Translations under genes and position numbers: made by a program | Part shown: piece after piece, positions 34,267 through 43,050 of the stretch | How the letters are laid out: the number at the start of each line of letters is the position of its first letter | Position numbering within the stretch: the stretch's first letter is position 1 | Notes under the pieces: generated by a model | Databases searched by the model: none | What the model was told of the DNA's origin: nothing | Seen by the model: only the letters and a program-made list of their open reading frames with translations | DNA from: JBBIOI01 sp037443425 | GTDB lineage: Bacteria > Desulfobacterota > BSN033 > UBA1163 | Assembly: GCA_037443425.1 (NCBI GenBank) | Contig: JBBIOI010000001.1 | Span: 34,986-98,985, forward strand | Direction of reading: 5' to 3' | Length of the DNA stretch: 64,000 nt

Positions 34267-34515
34267 AGATTGCCCTCCTTTCTTTAACTAATATTTTTTC
34301 GCTTTGCACTTATAGAAAACAAATCTATTTCTTCTCTACTCCCCAAGGGTTGGAGAGTAAGGCCCTGGGTATTTTCACTTTTCACAGATGAGCCCAACCA
34401 TGACAAGTAAAATCTATACCATTATTTTTTAAAAAATGGAAGCTAAATTAACTTTCCTATAAGAAATAAATCTGGAAGTCGATTTTTAAACTTATGTTAA
34501 AAACCATTCTTTAAA

Positions 34516-36330
34516 TCATTCCTCCTCGCTTTTAGTGAGATCTTCAAAACGAATATCAAGGCCCAAAATACCTTGAATCTCTCCTGTTTCCTTTCTAATC
34601 GGTCCGGAAACTGTGATGCAGAGAGCACCGGTAATCTTGGAGGAATAAAGGTCTGTTACATGGATCTTTCCATCTTTTAAGGGTTCGATGAACCAGGGGC
34701 GATTCGAGTAGTTTTCACCCACCCCAACATTCTCATATTTTGATTGATCAACGGCCTGACAGATATTCCTTGTAATCTTTGTTCCACGAATGTCTACTAC
34801 GTATGCAAATTGAATATAAGGATATTCGTCTACAAGGGTTTGAAGTATTGGTTCCATCTGGCTTGGATCCATTGACTTTATCTTAGGCTCTTCAATTACT
34901 CGCTCAATGATATGTGCTGCCATTTCATGTGCTTTTGCCTTAAGCATATCAAATTCTGAAACAAATATTTCAGGTAGATACTTTCTTGTAATCTTCTCCA
35001 TCTCTTGATCTGATATTGCCGTAGTTCTTCCCTCCTCATACTGCTTCATCAACCATCGATTTATCTTTGCAACGCCTGGATGGGTCTTTTCAATCTTATC
35101 CTTGCCTGTTAATGCAAAGTGTGAGTTAATCCATTGGGCTATTCCAGCTAATCCAGATTTGTCATTTACAGATATTGAGATCGGTCTATTAAGAATCTTG
35201 GCTGTATTGAAAATATTATATATCTCCTCATTCTTCAAAATACCATCAGCATGAATACCTGCACTTGTAGAATTGAAATTTGCTCCCACAAACGGCATGT
35301 TCGGAGGGATATGAACACCGATATTTCTTTCAAAGTAGTTTCTTATCTCTGTAATCATTGTTGTATCAACGCCATTATCATGCCCCATAAGACTTATATA
35401 TTCTATAATCAAGCCTTCGATTGGGGTATTACCAGTTCTTTCCCCGAATCCGAGCAGTGTTCCATTGGCTGCAGAACATCCATAAAGCCAAGCTGTGGTG
35501 GCATTGATAAATCCTTTATGAAAATCGTTATGACCATGCCATTCAAGATATTCGGATGGAACACCTGCATCATCAATCATGGCCCTAACTATCTTCGGAA
35601 CACATCGAGGAAGCGTGGCACCTGCATAAGGCACTCCAAATCCAAGGGTATCACATAACCTGATCTTTACAGGGATCTTTGCTTCTTCAGATAATCTCAT
35701 TAGGTCCTGAGCAAATGGGACACAGAATCCATAAATATCAGCCCTCGTTATATCCTCAAAGTGACATCTTGGAATTATTCCAAGCTCCAGGGCTGATGAA
35801 ACGATTGAAAGATATTCACGAAGCGCAACCCTCCTGTTCTTCTTCAGTTTCAAAAAAATGTGATAATCTGAGACAGATGTTAATATCCCTGTCTCCTTTA
35901 ATCCCATCTCTTTTACAAATTTAAAATCCTCTTTATTTGCCCTTATCCATCCTGTAATCTCTGGATACCGATAGTTTCTTTCAAGGCACCTTTCAACAGC
36001 CTCCTTATCTTTTTCGCTGTAAAGAAAAAATTCACATTGCCTGATTACGCCATTAGGGCCACCCAATTTATGTAGCATATCGAAAAGGTCTACAATCTGT
36101 TCAACGGTATATGGAGGCCTTGCTTGTTGACCATCACGAAAAGTTGTATCTGTAATAAATATCTCTTCGGGAGGATCAAAGAAGACAAATTTATTATCAA
36201 ACTCAATTCTACAAACCTCTTCATATGGAAAGATATGTCTGTAAAGGTTTGGCTCCTGAACATCAAGAAGTGGAAATTGTCCTTGATTTGATCTGATTTT
36301 AAATCTCTTTTTCTTTTCACCTATACCCAT
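34516..36330 (-). CDS. HMGL-family acyltransferase (citrate/homocitrate-synthase-like) with C-terminal Cache-like domain
   Basis: 604 residues. DTTFRDGQQARPPYT (61-75) and HGHND (265-269) supply the metal-binding motifs of the HMGL/isopropylmalate-synthase barrel; GERTGNTP (296-303) is the family glycine loop. This resembles the Re-citrate synthase/homocitrate synthase branch, including Syntrophus-type enzymes (recalled, not searched). Residues about 490-595 (QFAYVVDIRGTKITRNI, NYSNRPWFIEPL, VTDLYSSKITGALCITVSGPI, GILGLDI) look like a Cache/PAS-type sensor domain, normally periplasmic, in place of a LeuA dimer domain. It therefore may be an enzyme regulated by a small ligand. No signal or TM segment. 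SD AGGACAGGA. 27 bp after aspS. Confidence 0.85.
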   Translation of the reverse strand: MGIGEKKKRFKIRSNQGQFPLLDVQEPNLYRHIFPYEEVCRIEFDNKFVFFDPPEEIFITDTTFRDGQQARPPYTVEQIVDLFDMLHKLGGPNGVIRQCEFFLYSEKDKEAVERCLERNYRYPEITGWIRANKEDFKFVKEMGLKETGILTSVSDYHIFLKLKKNRRVALREYLSIVSSALELGIIPRCHFEDITRADIYGFCVPFAQDLMRLSEEAKIPVKIRLCDTLGFGVPYAGATLPRCVPKIVRAMIDDAGVPSEYLEWHGHNDFHKGFINATTAWLYGCSAANGTLLGFGERTGNTPIEGLIIEYISLMGHDNGVDTTMITEIRNYFERNIGVHIPPNMPFVGANFNSTSAGIHADGILKNEEIYNIFNTAKILNRPISISVNDKSGLAGIAQWINSHFALTGKDKIEKTHPGVAKINRWLMKQYEEGRTTAISDQEMEKITRKYLPEIFVSEFDMLKAKAHEMAAHIIERVIEEPKIKSMDPSQMEPILQTLVDEYPYIQFAYVVDIRGTKITRNICQAVDQSKYENVGVGENYSNRPWFIEPLKDGKIHVTDLYSSKITGALCITVSGPIRKETGEIQGILGLDIRFEDLTKSEEE

Positions 36331-36357
36331 ATCCTGTCCTTTCCTATAAAAAATTTA

Positions 36358-38166
36358 TTACGCCTTGACCTCTTTTACCTTGATCCAGAGCTCGTCTAAC
36401 TGCTTTTGATCCACAAGAGATGGGGCATCACTCATCAGACAAGTCCCCTTTTGTGTCTTTGGAAATGCAATTACGTCCCTTATCGATTCCGAATGTGTCA
36501 TAATCATAATCAACCGATCAAAACCAAATGCAATCCCACCATGAGGAGGTGTCCCAAACTCAAGGGCCTCTAGCAAAAATCCAAATCTTTCCCGAGCCTC
36601 TTGCTCATTCATCCCGAGTTTCTCAAATACCATGGATTGAACTTCTCTAAGGTGATTCCTGATACTTCCACCCCCTATCTCTGATCCATTTAAAACGAGG
36701 TCATAGGCCTTGGCTTTGACCTCTTCTGGATTATCCTTCAATTTTGGAATATCTTCATCTTTTGGAGCTGTAAAAGGGTGATGGACAGCCACATATCGGC
36801 CTTCTGTCTCATCGTATTCTAAAAGGGGAAAATCCACAATCCATACAAATTGATATCTATTTTCAGGTATGAGTCTTAATTTTTCTCCTAAATAAAGACG
36901 TAGATTTGCAAGCGATTGATTAACCACTTTTTTTGTTCCTGCAACAAAGATGATCAGGTCATTTATTTCAGCGTTCAGTTCTTCTTTAATAGCTTTCTTT
37001 TCTTCATCTGTTAGGTTTTTCTGAATAATCGATTGCCACCCTTCAGATGTAATCTTTGCCGAAATTAATCCCTTTGCACCAAAGTTTTTAACAAAATTTG
37101 TTAGTTCATCAAGTTCCTTTCGGCTAAAAGATGCCCCTCCTTTTACATTGATTGCCTTAATAACTCCACCCTTCTCTACTGCATCTCTAAAAATCTCGAA
37201 GGTTGAATTGCTCATAATCCTTGAAACATCTTTTAGTTCCATGCCAAACCTAATGTCAGGTTTATCTATTCCATAACGATTAATTGCCTCTTCATAAGGA
37301 AGCACAGGAAATGGAGTTTCGAGCTCTATATCCATAACCTTTTTAAATATGTGAACCATTAAACCTTCCATTACCTTCTTTATATCCTCAATGGTTACAA
37401 ATGACATCTCGACATCGATCTGTGTAAATTCTGGTTGACGGTCAGAACGAAGGTCTTCATCCCTGAAACACCTCACAATCTGGAAATATCTATCAAATCC
37501 TGAGATCATAAGTATCTGTTTAAAAAGTTGTGGAGACTGGGGCAATGCATAAAAATAGCCAGGGCTGAGTCTACTGGGTACTAAAAAGTCTCTTGCACCC
37601 TCAGGAGTGCTTTTTGTAAGCATCGGAGTTTCTATCTCTAAAAACCCCAAACTATCAAAATAATTCCTCACCTCCTGTGCAACCCTGTGACGAAAGATTA
37701 AATTTCTTTGCAGTTTCGGTCTTCTTAGATCTAAATACCTATATTTTAACCTAACATTCTCCGCAACCTCTTCATTATCTTCAATAAGAAAAGGAGGTGT
37801 TTTTGAGGTATTAAAGATCCTTAAGTCCCTTGCAGTTATTTCAATCTCTCCTGTTTTTAGTTTCGGATTCTCTGTCCCAGGAGGTCTTGAGACAACATCT
37901 CCCTTTACCCCTATCACATATTCACTCCTGAGGGACTGAGCCCTTTCATGGATGTCTTTATTGATCTCAGGATTGAAAACGACCTGAATAATACCACTTC
38001 TATCCCTTAGCTCAACAAATATAAGCCCTCCGAGATCCCTTCTCTTTTGAACCCATCCGAAAAGAACAACCTCGCGGCCACTGTCCTCTTTGGTTAGGTC
38101 TCCACAATAATCAGTCCTTTTTATATCTCCAAAATAATCTACCTTTACTCTTTGTTCGTTATCCAA
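36358..38166 (-). CDS. aspS: Aspartyl-tRNA synthetase
   Basis: 602-residue bacterial-type AspRS: OB-fold anticodon domain (VVLFGWVQKRRDLGGLIFVELRDRSGIIQVV), class II motif 2 FRDEDLRSDRQPEFTQIDVEMSF, GAD insertion and motif 3 GFDRLIMIM. It charges tRNA-Asp, and in organisms lacking AsnRS often also tRNA-Asn. Start is a TTG at 38166 with AAGGAAG upstream; no ATG is available before the conserved domain. Length is standard. Next to the HMGL-like gene and an rRNA methyltransferase. Confidence 0.97.
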   Translation of the reverse strand: MDNEQRVKVDYFGDIKRTDYCGDLTKEDSGREVVLFGWVQKRRDLGGLIFVELRDRSGIIQVVFNPEINKDIHERAQSLRSEYVIGVKGDVVSRPPGTENPKLKTGEIEITARDLRIFNTSKTPPFLIEDNEEVAENVRLKYRYLDLRRPKLQRNLIFRHRVAQEVRNYFDSLGFLEIETPMLTKSTPEGARDFLVPSRLSPGYFYALPQSPQLFKQILMISGFDRYFQIVRCFRDEDLRSDRQPEFTQIDVEMSFVTIEDIKKVMEGLMVHIFKKVMDIELETPFPVLPYEEAINRYGIDKPDIRFGMELKDVSRIMSNSTFEIFRDAVEKGGVIKAINVKGGASFSRKELDELTNFVKNFGAKGLISAKITSEGWQSIIQKNLTDEEKKAIKEELNAEINDLIIFVAGTKKVVNQSLANLRLYLGEKLRLIPENRYQFVWIVDFPLLEYDETEGRYVAVHHPFTAPKDEDIPKLKDNPEEVKAKAYDLVLNGSEIGGGSIRNHLREVQSMVFEKLGMNEQEARERFGFLLEALEFGTPPHGGIAFGFDRLIMIMTHSESIRDVIAFPKTQKGTCLMSDAPSLVDQKQLDELWIKVKEVKA

Positions 38167-38221
38167 TTTATATCTTCCTTCAGATATTTTAATCTCATTT
38201 TAACTAAATGAATCTAAGCGG

Positions 38222-39406
38222 TCAAGGAAGTACTCTCAGAAAAAATCCCTTTAAATATTCTCCTTCGGAATGAAAACTATTGACTGGGTGATCTAAAGGA
38301 TGCCCCATTCGTTTAAGAATCTGAACCTTCTTTCCCGCATCAATAGCTGAAAAACATATTGTCTTATGGAATAAATCCCAGCTCATGTGTTGAGAACACG
38401 AAAATGTTAGAAGTAATCCTCCCTCTTTTAATAAACGAAAAGCTAAAAGATTAATATCTTTATATCCCCTTAAAGCCCCCTGTAGCTGTCCTTTTCTCTT
38501 AACAAATGGAGGAGGATCAAGAATTATTAAATCGTATCCTGGCTCAAGTTCCCTTAAAACATTAAACACATCACCTCGAATTAAATTATGATTAACCTCA
38601 TCGAGATGATTTATAAAAATATTGGCTTTTGCTAACTCTAAGGCATATTCTGAAGAGTCAATAAGAGTTAGTGATTTTGCGCCCCCTAAACCTGCATGGA
38701 TAGAAAACCCTCCTGTATATGAGAAACAATCCAAAACATTTTTACCCTTGGATACCAATCTTAAATGACTTCTATTCTCCCTTTGATCAATATAAAAACC
38801 TGTCTTCTGCCCTCTTTTAATATCCACCTTAAAAACTGCTCCATATTCATGGATTTCTATAAGGTCAGGGACTTCCTCTCCAGAAAGTAATCCTGAAATC
38901 TCCTTAAGCCCCTCTTCTCTTCTTGTTGTAACATCACTTCTTTCATATATGGATCGAGGAGAAAACTCCTCTGAGATTATATCTATGAGAATACCTTTAA
39001 TCCTTTCTATACCAGCTGTTAAACATTGCATTACAAAGAAATCACCATAACGATCTATAATCAATCCTGGCAGAAAGTCTCCTTCTGAATTTACAACCCT
39101 GTAAGCATCTGTTTTATCTTTTAAAAATATCTCCCTTATTTTTGCTGAATTTAATATACGTTCTTTATAAAAATCTACTCCGATCTCCTCTTTCTTATAT
39201 GTTAATAGGCGAAAGATGATCTGTGAATTAGGATTGACATGTCCAAGCCCCATAAATCTTCCATCCTTGGAATAAATCTCTCCCAGATCTCCTGGAGTAA
39301 GCTCACCCTCAATCCGTTCAACAGCACCTGAGAATACCCATGGGTGTCCCTTTAGGAGAGATTTTTCTCTTCCCTCTTTTAAAATGATCTTTGGAAGTAA
39401 TTTCAT
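38222..39406 (-). CDS. rlmI: Class I SAM-dependent rRNA methyltransferase, RlmI-like
   Basis: 394 residues: an N-terminal PUA domain (GHPWVFSGAVERIEGELTPGDL) and a Rossmann methyltransferase with DCFSYTGGFSIHAGLGG as SAM motif I, DLIILDPPPFVKRKGQ as the catalytic motif, and FSCSQHM. RlmI forms m5C1962 in 23S rRNA. Position specificity in this organism is inferred from family. 55 bp from aspS. Confidence 0.92.
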   Translation of the reverse strand: MKLLPKIILKEGREKSLLKGHPWVFSGAVERIEGELTPGDLGEIYSKDGRFMGLGHVNPNSQIIFRLLTYKKEEIGVDFYKERILNSAKIREIFLKDKTDAYRVVNSEGDFLPGLIIDRYGDFFVMQCLTAGIERIKGILIDIISEEFSPRSIYERSDVTTRREEGLKEISGLLSGEEVPDLIEIHEYGAVFKVDIKRGQKTGFYIDQRENRSHLRLVSKGKNVLDCFSYTGGFSIHAGLGGAKSLTLIDSSEYALELAKANIFINHLDEVNHNLIRGDVFNVLRELEPGYDLIILDPPPFVKRKGQLQGALRGYKDINLLAFRLLKEGGLLLTFSCSQHMSWDLFHKTICFSAIDAGKKVQILKRMGHPLDHPVNSFHSEGEYLKGFFLRVLP

Positions 39407-39473
39407 TTATTCTGATAATAAAATGATAGGTTCTCAATAATGCCTTATTTTTGCTGAGAAATATTTGGTCTGA

Positions 39474-40490
39474 CTATATTCCCCTCCGGAGGGCCTTTTC
39501 AATTAAGTATCCTATAAATTCATCATAACTCATACCCTTTGCCTTTATAGCCCTTGCAAAACCTGATTGGAGAGAAATATCAGGGTTAGGATTAACCTCT
39601 AAAACGAATATCTCTCCATCTCCATTAACCCTTAAATCCACTCTTGCATAATCACGACATCCAAATAGCTTATAGACTTTTATCACAATATATTCTACTC
39701 TTTTTCTTAAAACCCAATCTAATGGTGCAGGGCAAATAGGTCGCGATCTCTGATATTCTATACTTTCGGTTACCCACTTTGCTTCATACCCGCATATCTT
39801 GGGAATCCCTTCTGGAAAATCTGAATAATCGATCTCAGATATTGGAAGGACTTCTGGTTCACCATCTGTTTCTAAAATACTCACATTTAATTCCCTTCCA
39901 TCTATGAACTCTTCTACTAATGCGGGTTGATTATATTTTTCAATCACATATTTTATTCTCATTCGAAGTGCTTCATTGTCGTAGACAACGCTATCTTTTG
40001 AAATCCCGAGGCTTCCATCTTCATGTAATGGTTTAACTATAACAGGAAATACATCTTCTTCTATGTGATTTGACCATTGATCAAAGATCTTATAACGTGG
40101 TGTCAAAATACCCTGAGAGAAGAGTATATCCTTAACCTTTCCTTTGTCCTGACATAAACCCAGTGTAAGAGGAGATGAGCCAGTATATGGTATCTTAAAA
40201 AGCTCTAACATTGCCGGGAAATTCATCTCAAGAGAGGCATTTCCAAAAACACTTTCACAAAGGTTAAATACTACATCAGGCCTAATCTCCTTAAGCCAGT
40301 GGATTATAGTAAATATATCATCTTTAATTGCTAATGTATAACACTCATAATTTAACGAATGAATGGCTTTCTCTACAGCCCCAATCTCTTCGATTACACC
40401 CTCTTCGGCCAGAATATCCTTTTCCTCACCTTTTTGGAGCCTTTCAAATAAATTATAGATTATGGCAACCTTTAATCTTTTCTTCTCCAT
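39474..40490 (-). CDS. ATP-grasp ligase, D-Ala-D-Ala-ligase-like, partner of KamA
   Basis: 338-residue ATP-grasp protein: KVAIIYN start, PDVVFNLCESVFGNASLEMNFPAMLELFKIPYTGSSPLTLGLCQDKGKVKDIL like the Ddl N-domain, VIVKPLHEDGSLGI for ATP binding, and DLRVNGDGEIFVLEVNPNPDI with the Mg-binding residues. The family joins a carboxylate to an amine at ATP cost. It differs from true Ddl by length and by lying 11 bp after kamA. A second paralogue lies 5 kb upstream in a neighbouring operon. Beta-lysine or an amino acid is the likely substrate (inference). Confidence 0.88.
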   Translation of the reverse strand: MEKKRLKVAIIYNLFERLQKGEEKDILAEEGVIEEIGAVEKAIHSLNYECYTLAIKDDIFTIIHWLKEIRPDVVFNLCESVFGNASLEMNFPAMLELFKIPYTGSSPLTLGLCQDKGKVKDILFSQGILTPRYKIFDQWSNHIEEDVFPVIVKPLHEDGSLGISKDSVVYDNEALRMRIKYVIEKYNQPALVEEFIDGRELNVSILETDGEPEVLPISEIDYSDFPEGIPKICGYEAKWVTESIEYQRSRPICPAPLDWVLRKRVEYIVIKVYKLFGCRDYARVDLRVNGDGEIFVLEVNPNPDISLQSGFARAIKAKGMSYDEFIGYLIEKALRRGI

Positions 40491-40501
40491 ATCTAAATTC
40501 T

Positions 40502-41785
40502 TCAGGCCATAACCTTCTTCTGTTCAACCTTTTCCTCTCGATTGGCCCTTGCCTTTCTGAATTCAATAATATTTGGCTCAGGATATTCAAATATCTTTCC
40601 TTCATAATTTCTCAGAACTACCTTTCCCTTTCCCCTCGATACCAGATAGGAAGGTTCAACCGGAATCTTTCCGCCTCCCCCAGGTGCATCTATAACATAT
40701 GTTGGAACTGCATAGCCTGTCGTGTGCCCTCTTAATTTTTCTATAATCTGAATCCCTGTAGCTACAGATGTCCTAAAGTGTTCTGTCCCCATTGCAAGAT
40801 CACATTGATAGATATAGTATGGTCTCACTCGGATCTTAAGAAGCTCATGCATCAGTTTCTTCATGATATGCGGTTTATCATTGATTCCCTTGAGCAATAC
40901 TGTTTGACTTCCCAGTGGGATTCCTGCATCAGCTAAATCATTACATGCCCTTCTTACCTCTTCTGTAACCTCTTTTGGATGCGAGAAATGGATTGAAATC
41001 ATAAGGGGATGATATCTCTTTAGCATCCTTACAAGTCCAGAAGTAATCCTCTGTGGCAGTGTTACTGGGACTCTTGTTCCGATACGAAGAATCTCAATAT
41101 GCGGGATTGCTCTTAGGCGACTTAAAAGCTCTTCAAGCCTCTCGTTTTCGAGTAATAGAGGGTCTCCTCCAGACAGAAGGACATCTCTAACCTTTTTATG
41201 AGATCTCAGATATCTTAATATCTCTTCAAAATTGCTTGGGGTGATTGCCCTTTCATGTGTCCCAACAAGACGCCTTCTCGTGCAATACCTGCAATAAACA
41301 GCACATTGATCTGTTACAAGCAGAAGGACTCTATCAGGATAACGATGAACCAATCCAGGGACGGGTGAATCTTTATCTTCACCACAAGGGTCAAGCATAT
41401 CATTCTTAGAAAGATGCAATTCCTCTACCCGGGGTATTGCTTGACGTCTAATTGGACAGTTGGGATTTTTAGGATCCATTAGGCTTGCAAAATATGGTGT
41501 AACTGCTAAGGCCAGTCTCCCTTTTGAATGCTTTATACCTTCAATCTCCTCTGGTGTTAAATCAATCAATTCTTTCAATTGGTCTAAGGTTGTGATTCGA
41601 TGTCTTAACTGCCATCTCCAATCATTCCACTCTTTTTCTGAGACCCCCTTCCAGTATGATGGAACAACATCCTTCTGTTCTTCAACCCTTTTCTCTTCCT
41701 CTAAAACCTGGAATAATTGTAACTGAAAACCCCTTTCAAACCCCTTAAGGGGCGTTGATAGATTGGACTCTGACGCAGTCTCCAT
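40502..41785 (-). CDS. kamA: Lysine 2,3-aminomutase, radical SAM/PLP
   Basis: 427-residue KamA family enzyme. Cys161-x3-Cys165-x2-Cys168 binds the radical cluster, and Lys373 (in DAPGGGGK) is the PLP lysine. Asp329 (QCDLAMG) and Asp366 are both present at the 37-residue spacing that distinguishes lysine 2,3-aminomutase; glutamate 2,3-aminomutase has Lys and Asn there. It converts L-lysine to beta-lysine. An ablB-type acetyltransferase, which would make N-acetyl-beta-lysine osmolyte, is not adjacent; instead an ATP-grasp ligase is. SD GGAAGGAGA. The 30 N-terminal residues are non-conserved. Confidence 0.95.
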   Translation of the reverse strand: METASESNLSTPLKGFERGFQLQLFQVLEEEKRVEEQKDVVPSYWKGVSEKEWNDWRWQLRHRITTLDQLKELIDLTPEEIEGIKHSKGRLALAVTPYFASLMDPKNPNCPIRRQAIPRVEELHLSKNDMLDPCGEDKDSPVPGLVHRYPDRVLLLVTDQCAVYCRYCTRRRLVGTHERAITPSNFEEILRYLRSHKKVRDVLLSGGDPLLLENERLEELLSRLRAIPHIEILRIGTRVPVTLPQRITSGLVRMLKRYHPLMISIHFSHPKEVTEEVRRACNDLADAGIPLGSQTVLLKGINDKPHIMKKLMHELLKIRVRPYYIYQCDLAMGTEHFRTSVATGIQIIEKLRGHTTGYAVPTYVIDAPGGGGKIPVEPSYLVSRGKGKVVLRNYEGKIFEYPEPNIIEFRKARANREEKVEQKKVMA

Positions 41786-41840
41786 TTTCTCTCCTTCCTA
41801 CATCTCTGTTCATCGAGAGGAAAGACCGTATTCTAAAAGA

Positions 41841-41872
41841 ATAAAAAAGGAGATATCATAAGATACCTCCTT
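41841..41872 (-). terminator. Intrinsic terminator after the small lipoprotein operon
   Basis: On the minus strand AAGGAGGTATC pairs with GATATCTCCTT across a TTAT loop (one G-T wobble), followed by TTTTTATTC. It ends the transcript of the receiver and lipoprotein genes ahead of kamA. Confidence 0.75.
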
Positions 41873-41988
41873 CTATTTAATTAAGGAATCGCCTTTCCCC
41901 CTGATGATCATCAATGTGCTTTTTCTTTTTTCTTCTTTCTTTTTTAAAAATAATTAATTTACCTCCAATTAATTTCTAAATTGCTCCA

Positions 41989-42024
41989 GTTGGCGCCTCC
42001 ATCAAACCGAAGGGAAGCGCCAAC
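41989..42024 (-). repeat. Inverted repeat after the small lipoprotein gene
   Basis: GTTGGCGC (41989-41996) and GCGCCAAC (42017-42024) form an 8-bp GC-rich stem with a 20-base loop. It lies about 47 bp past the lipoprotein stop and is not followed by a U-run. It may be a processing or stability element. Confidence 0.45.
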
Positions 42025-42070
42025 CTCCCAATACCTAAATAAGAATCCTTTAATACACCTTTACCCGAAA

Positions 42071-42274
42071 CTATTTCTTTGGTGCTTCTGCAGGTTTCTC
42101 TTCTGGTTTTTCGGGTGCTGGTGCAGCTGGTGGTGGAGCAGGAGCCTCAGCTGGTTTTACTTCTTCTTTAGCCGCTGGTTTTGGCGCCTCCTCCTTCCCT
42201 TTACAACCAATACCAATAGCAACAATGTTTAACACCAGAACTGAAGCAAGAATGAAGAATATCCACTTTCTCAT
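42071..42274 (-). CDS. Small Ala/Pro/Lys-rich lipoprotein
   Basis: 67 residues. Signal peptide with lipobox IGIG-C (Cys24), then a low-complexity tail of Ala, Pro, Glu and Lys (EEAPKPAAKEEVKPAEAP...). No folded domain is expected; such tails span the periplasm or contact peptidoglycan. SD AGGAGGTGA at good spacing. Probably co-transcribed after the receiver gene 47 bp upstream. A similar Pro/Ala/Lys composition occurs in the secreted protein at 50965. Confidence 0.8.
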   Translation of the reverse strand: MRKWIFFILASVLVLNIVAIGIGCKGKEEAPKPAAKEEVKPAEAPAPPPAAPAPEKPEEKPAEAPKK

Positions 42275-42321
42275 ATCCTTTCACCTCCTTTCTCGAAAAT
42301 CTCAAAATTCTATTAAAATAA

Positions 42322-42696
42322 TTAAGCCTCTATTTCAATAGAAAATGACATCTCACGCAATGTTTTCCTCAATATATTTGGTTCAACAGGCTTCTTGATG
42401 ATACGCCTTATGCCTAATCTTTTTAATCGACTTAATAGCTCATCTGTTGGAGATGCACTCATTAAAATCAATCTCTCACTCCATTTCTTTAAAAATTGAA
42501 CCTCATCCTCAATCTCTCCAATATCAAGATCAGCAATGATAACTCCCTTCTGGACATCTCTCTTTCTCTTTTCAAGTTGAGAAAAATCTTCAATCTCTTC
42601 TACCTTAAAACCATATCTATCCAGAATCTTTTTAAGGCTTAATCGAACAAACTCATCCTTATCGAGAATAAATGCCCACTTTTTATCCTCCTTCAT
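42322..42696 (-). CDS. Stand-alone receiver-like protein
   Basis: 124 residues of a CheY-like fold: AFILDKDEFVRLSLKKIL holds the acidic pocket, IIADLDIG the phospho-acceptor Asp, LMSAS the Ser switch and IKKPVEP the Lys. No output domain. It could be a phospho-relay or a diverged regulator; the sequence is distant from the two NtrC receivers of the window. Short overlap with no neighbour; next gene on the strand is the lipoprotein. Confidence 0.8.
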   Translation of the reverse strand: MKEDKKWAFILDKDEFVRLSLKKILDRYGFKVEEIEDFSQLEKRKRDVQKGVIIADLDIGEIEDEVQFLKKWSERLILMSASPTDELLSRLKRLGIRRIIKKPVEPNILRKTLREMSFSIEIEA

Positions 42697-43050
42697 AACA
42701 TCTATTTTATAGTCAATTTTTATGCCAAATCTAAAATTTATTGATTAAAAAAACCTTAATGATTTCAATAAATTAATTTTTTATCAGGCCGTATCACAAA
42801 AAAGAGTGCAAAAATTTTATGTAAGATTGCCATATCATTTTATATAAAACTACGACAAATTGTCATATTTTAAGCATGTTATAATAAAAATTATTACTTT
42901 TTGCCATACTTTTAACGAAAAGGGGCGGATTTTTATTTAGAGACGAAACCAAAGGAAGCTCTTCTTAATTTTCATTCCGAGCAAAGCGAGGAATCTATGA
43001 AATTTCATGCACTTTTTTGGGTGTTTGCAATGACTTAAAAAATTTTCTAT
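42697..43050. other. Gene-free stretch with palindromic repeat
   Basis: 354 bp between the receiver gene and the NtrC gene. CATTCCGAGCAAAGCGAGG...AATCTATGA at 42973-43000 is a copy of the dispersed GTCATTCCGAG module. A TGGCAT-N4-5-TTGA site (minus, near 42711-42727) resembles a sigma-54 promoter but lacks the -12 GC. Otherwise AT-rich with no coding signal. Confidence 0.5.

Noticed and set aside
39474..40490. True D-alanine-D-alanine ligase for cell wall
   Set aside because: Tight linkage to kamA and a second paralogue without mur genes nearby argues for another substrate; not excluded.
42711..42727. Sigma-54-like site before the receiver gene (TGGCAT...TTGA)
   Set aside because: The invariant GC at -12 is GA.
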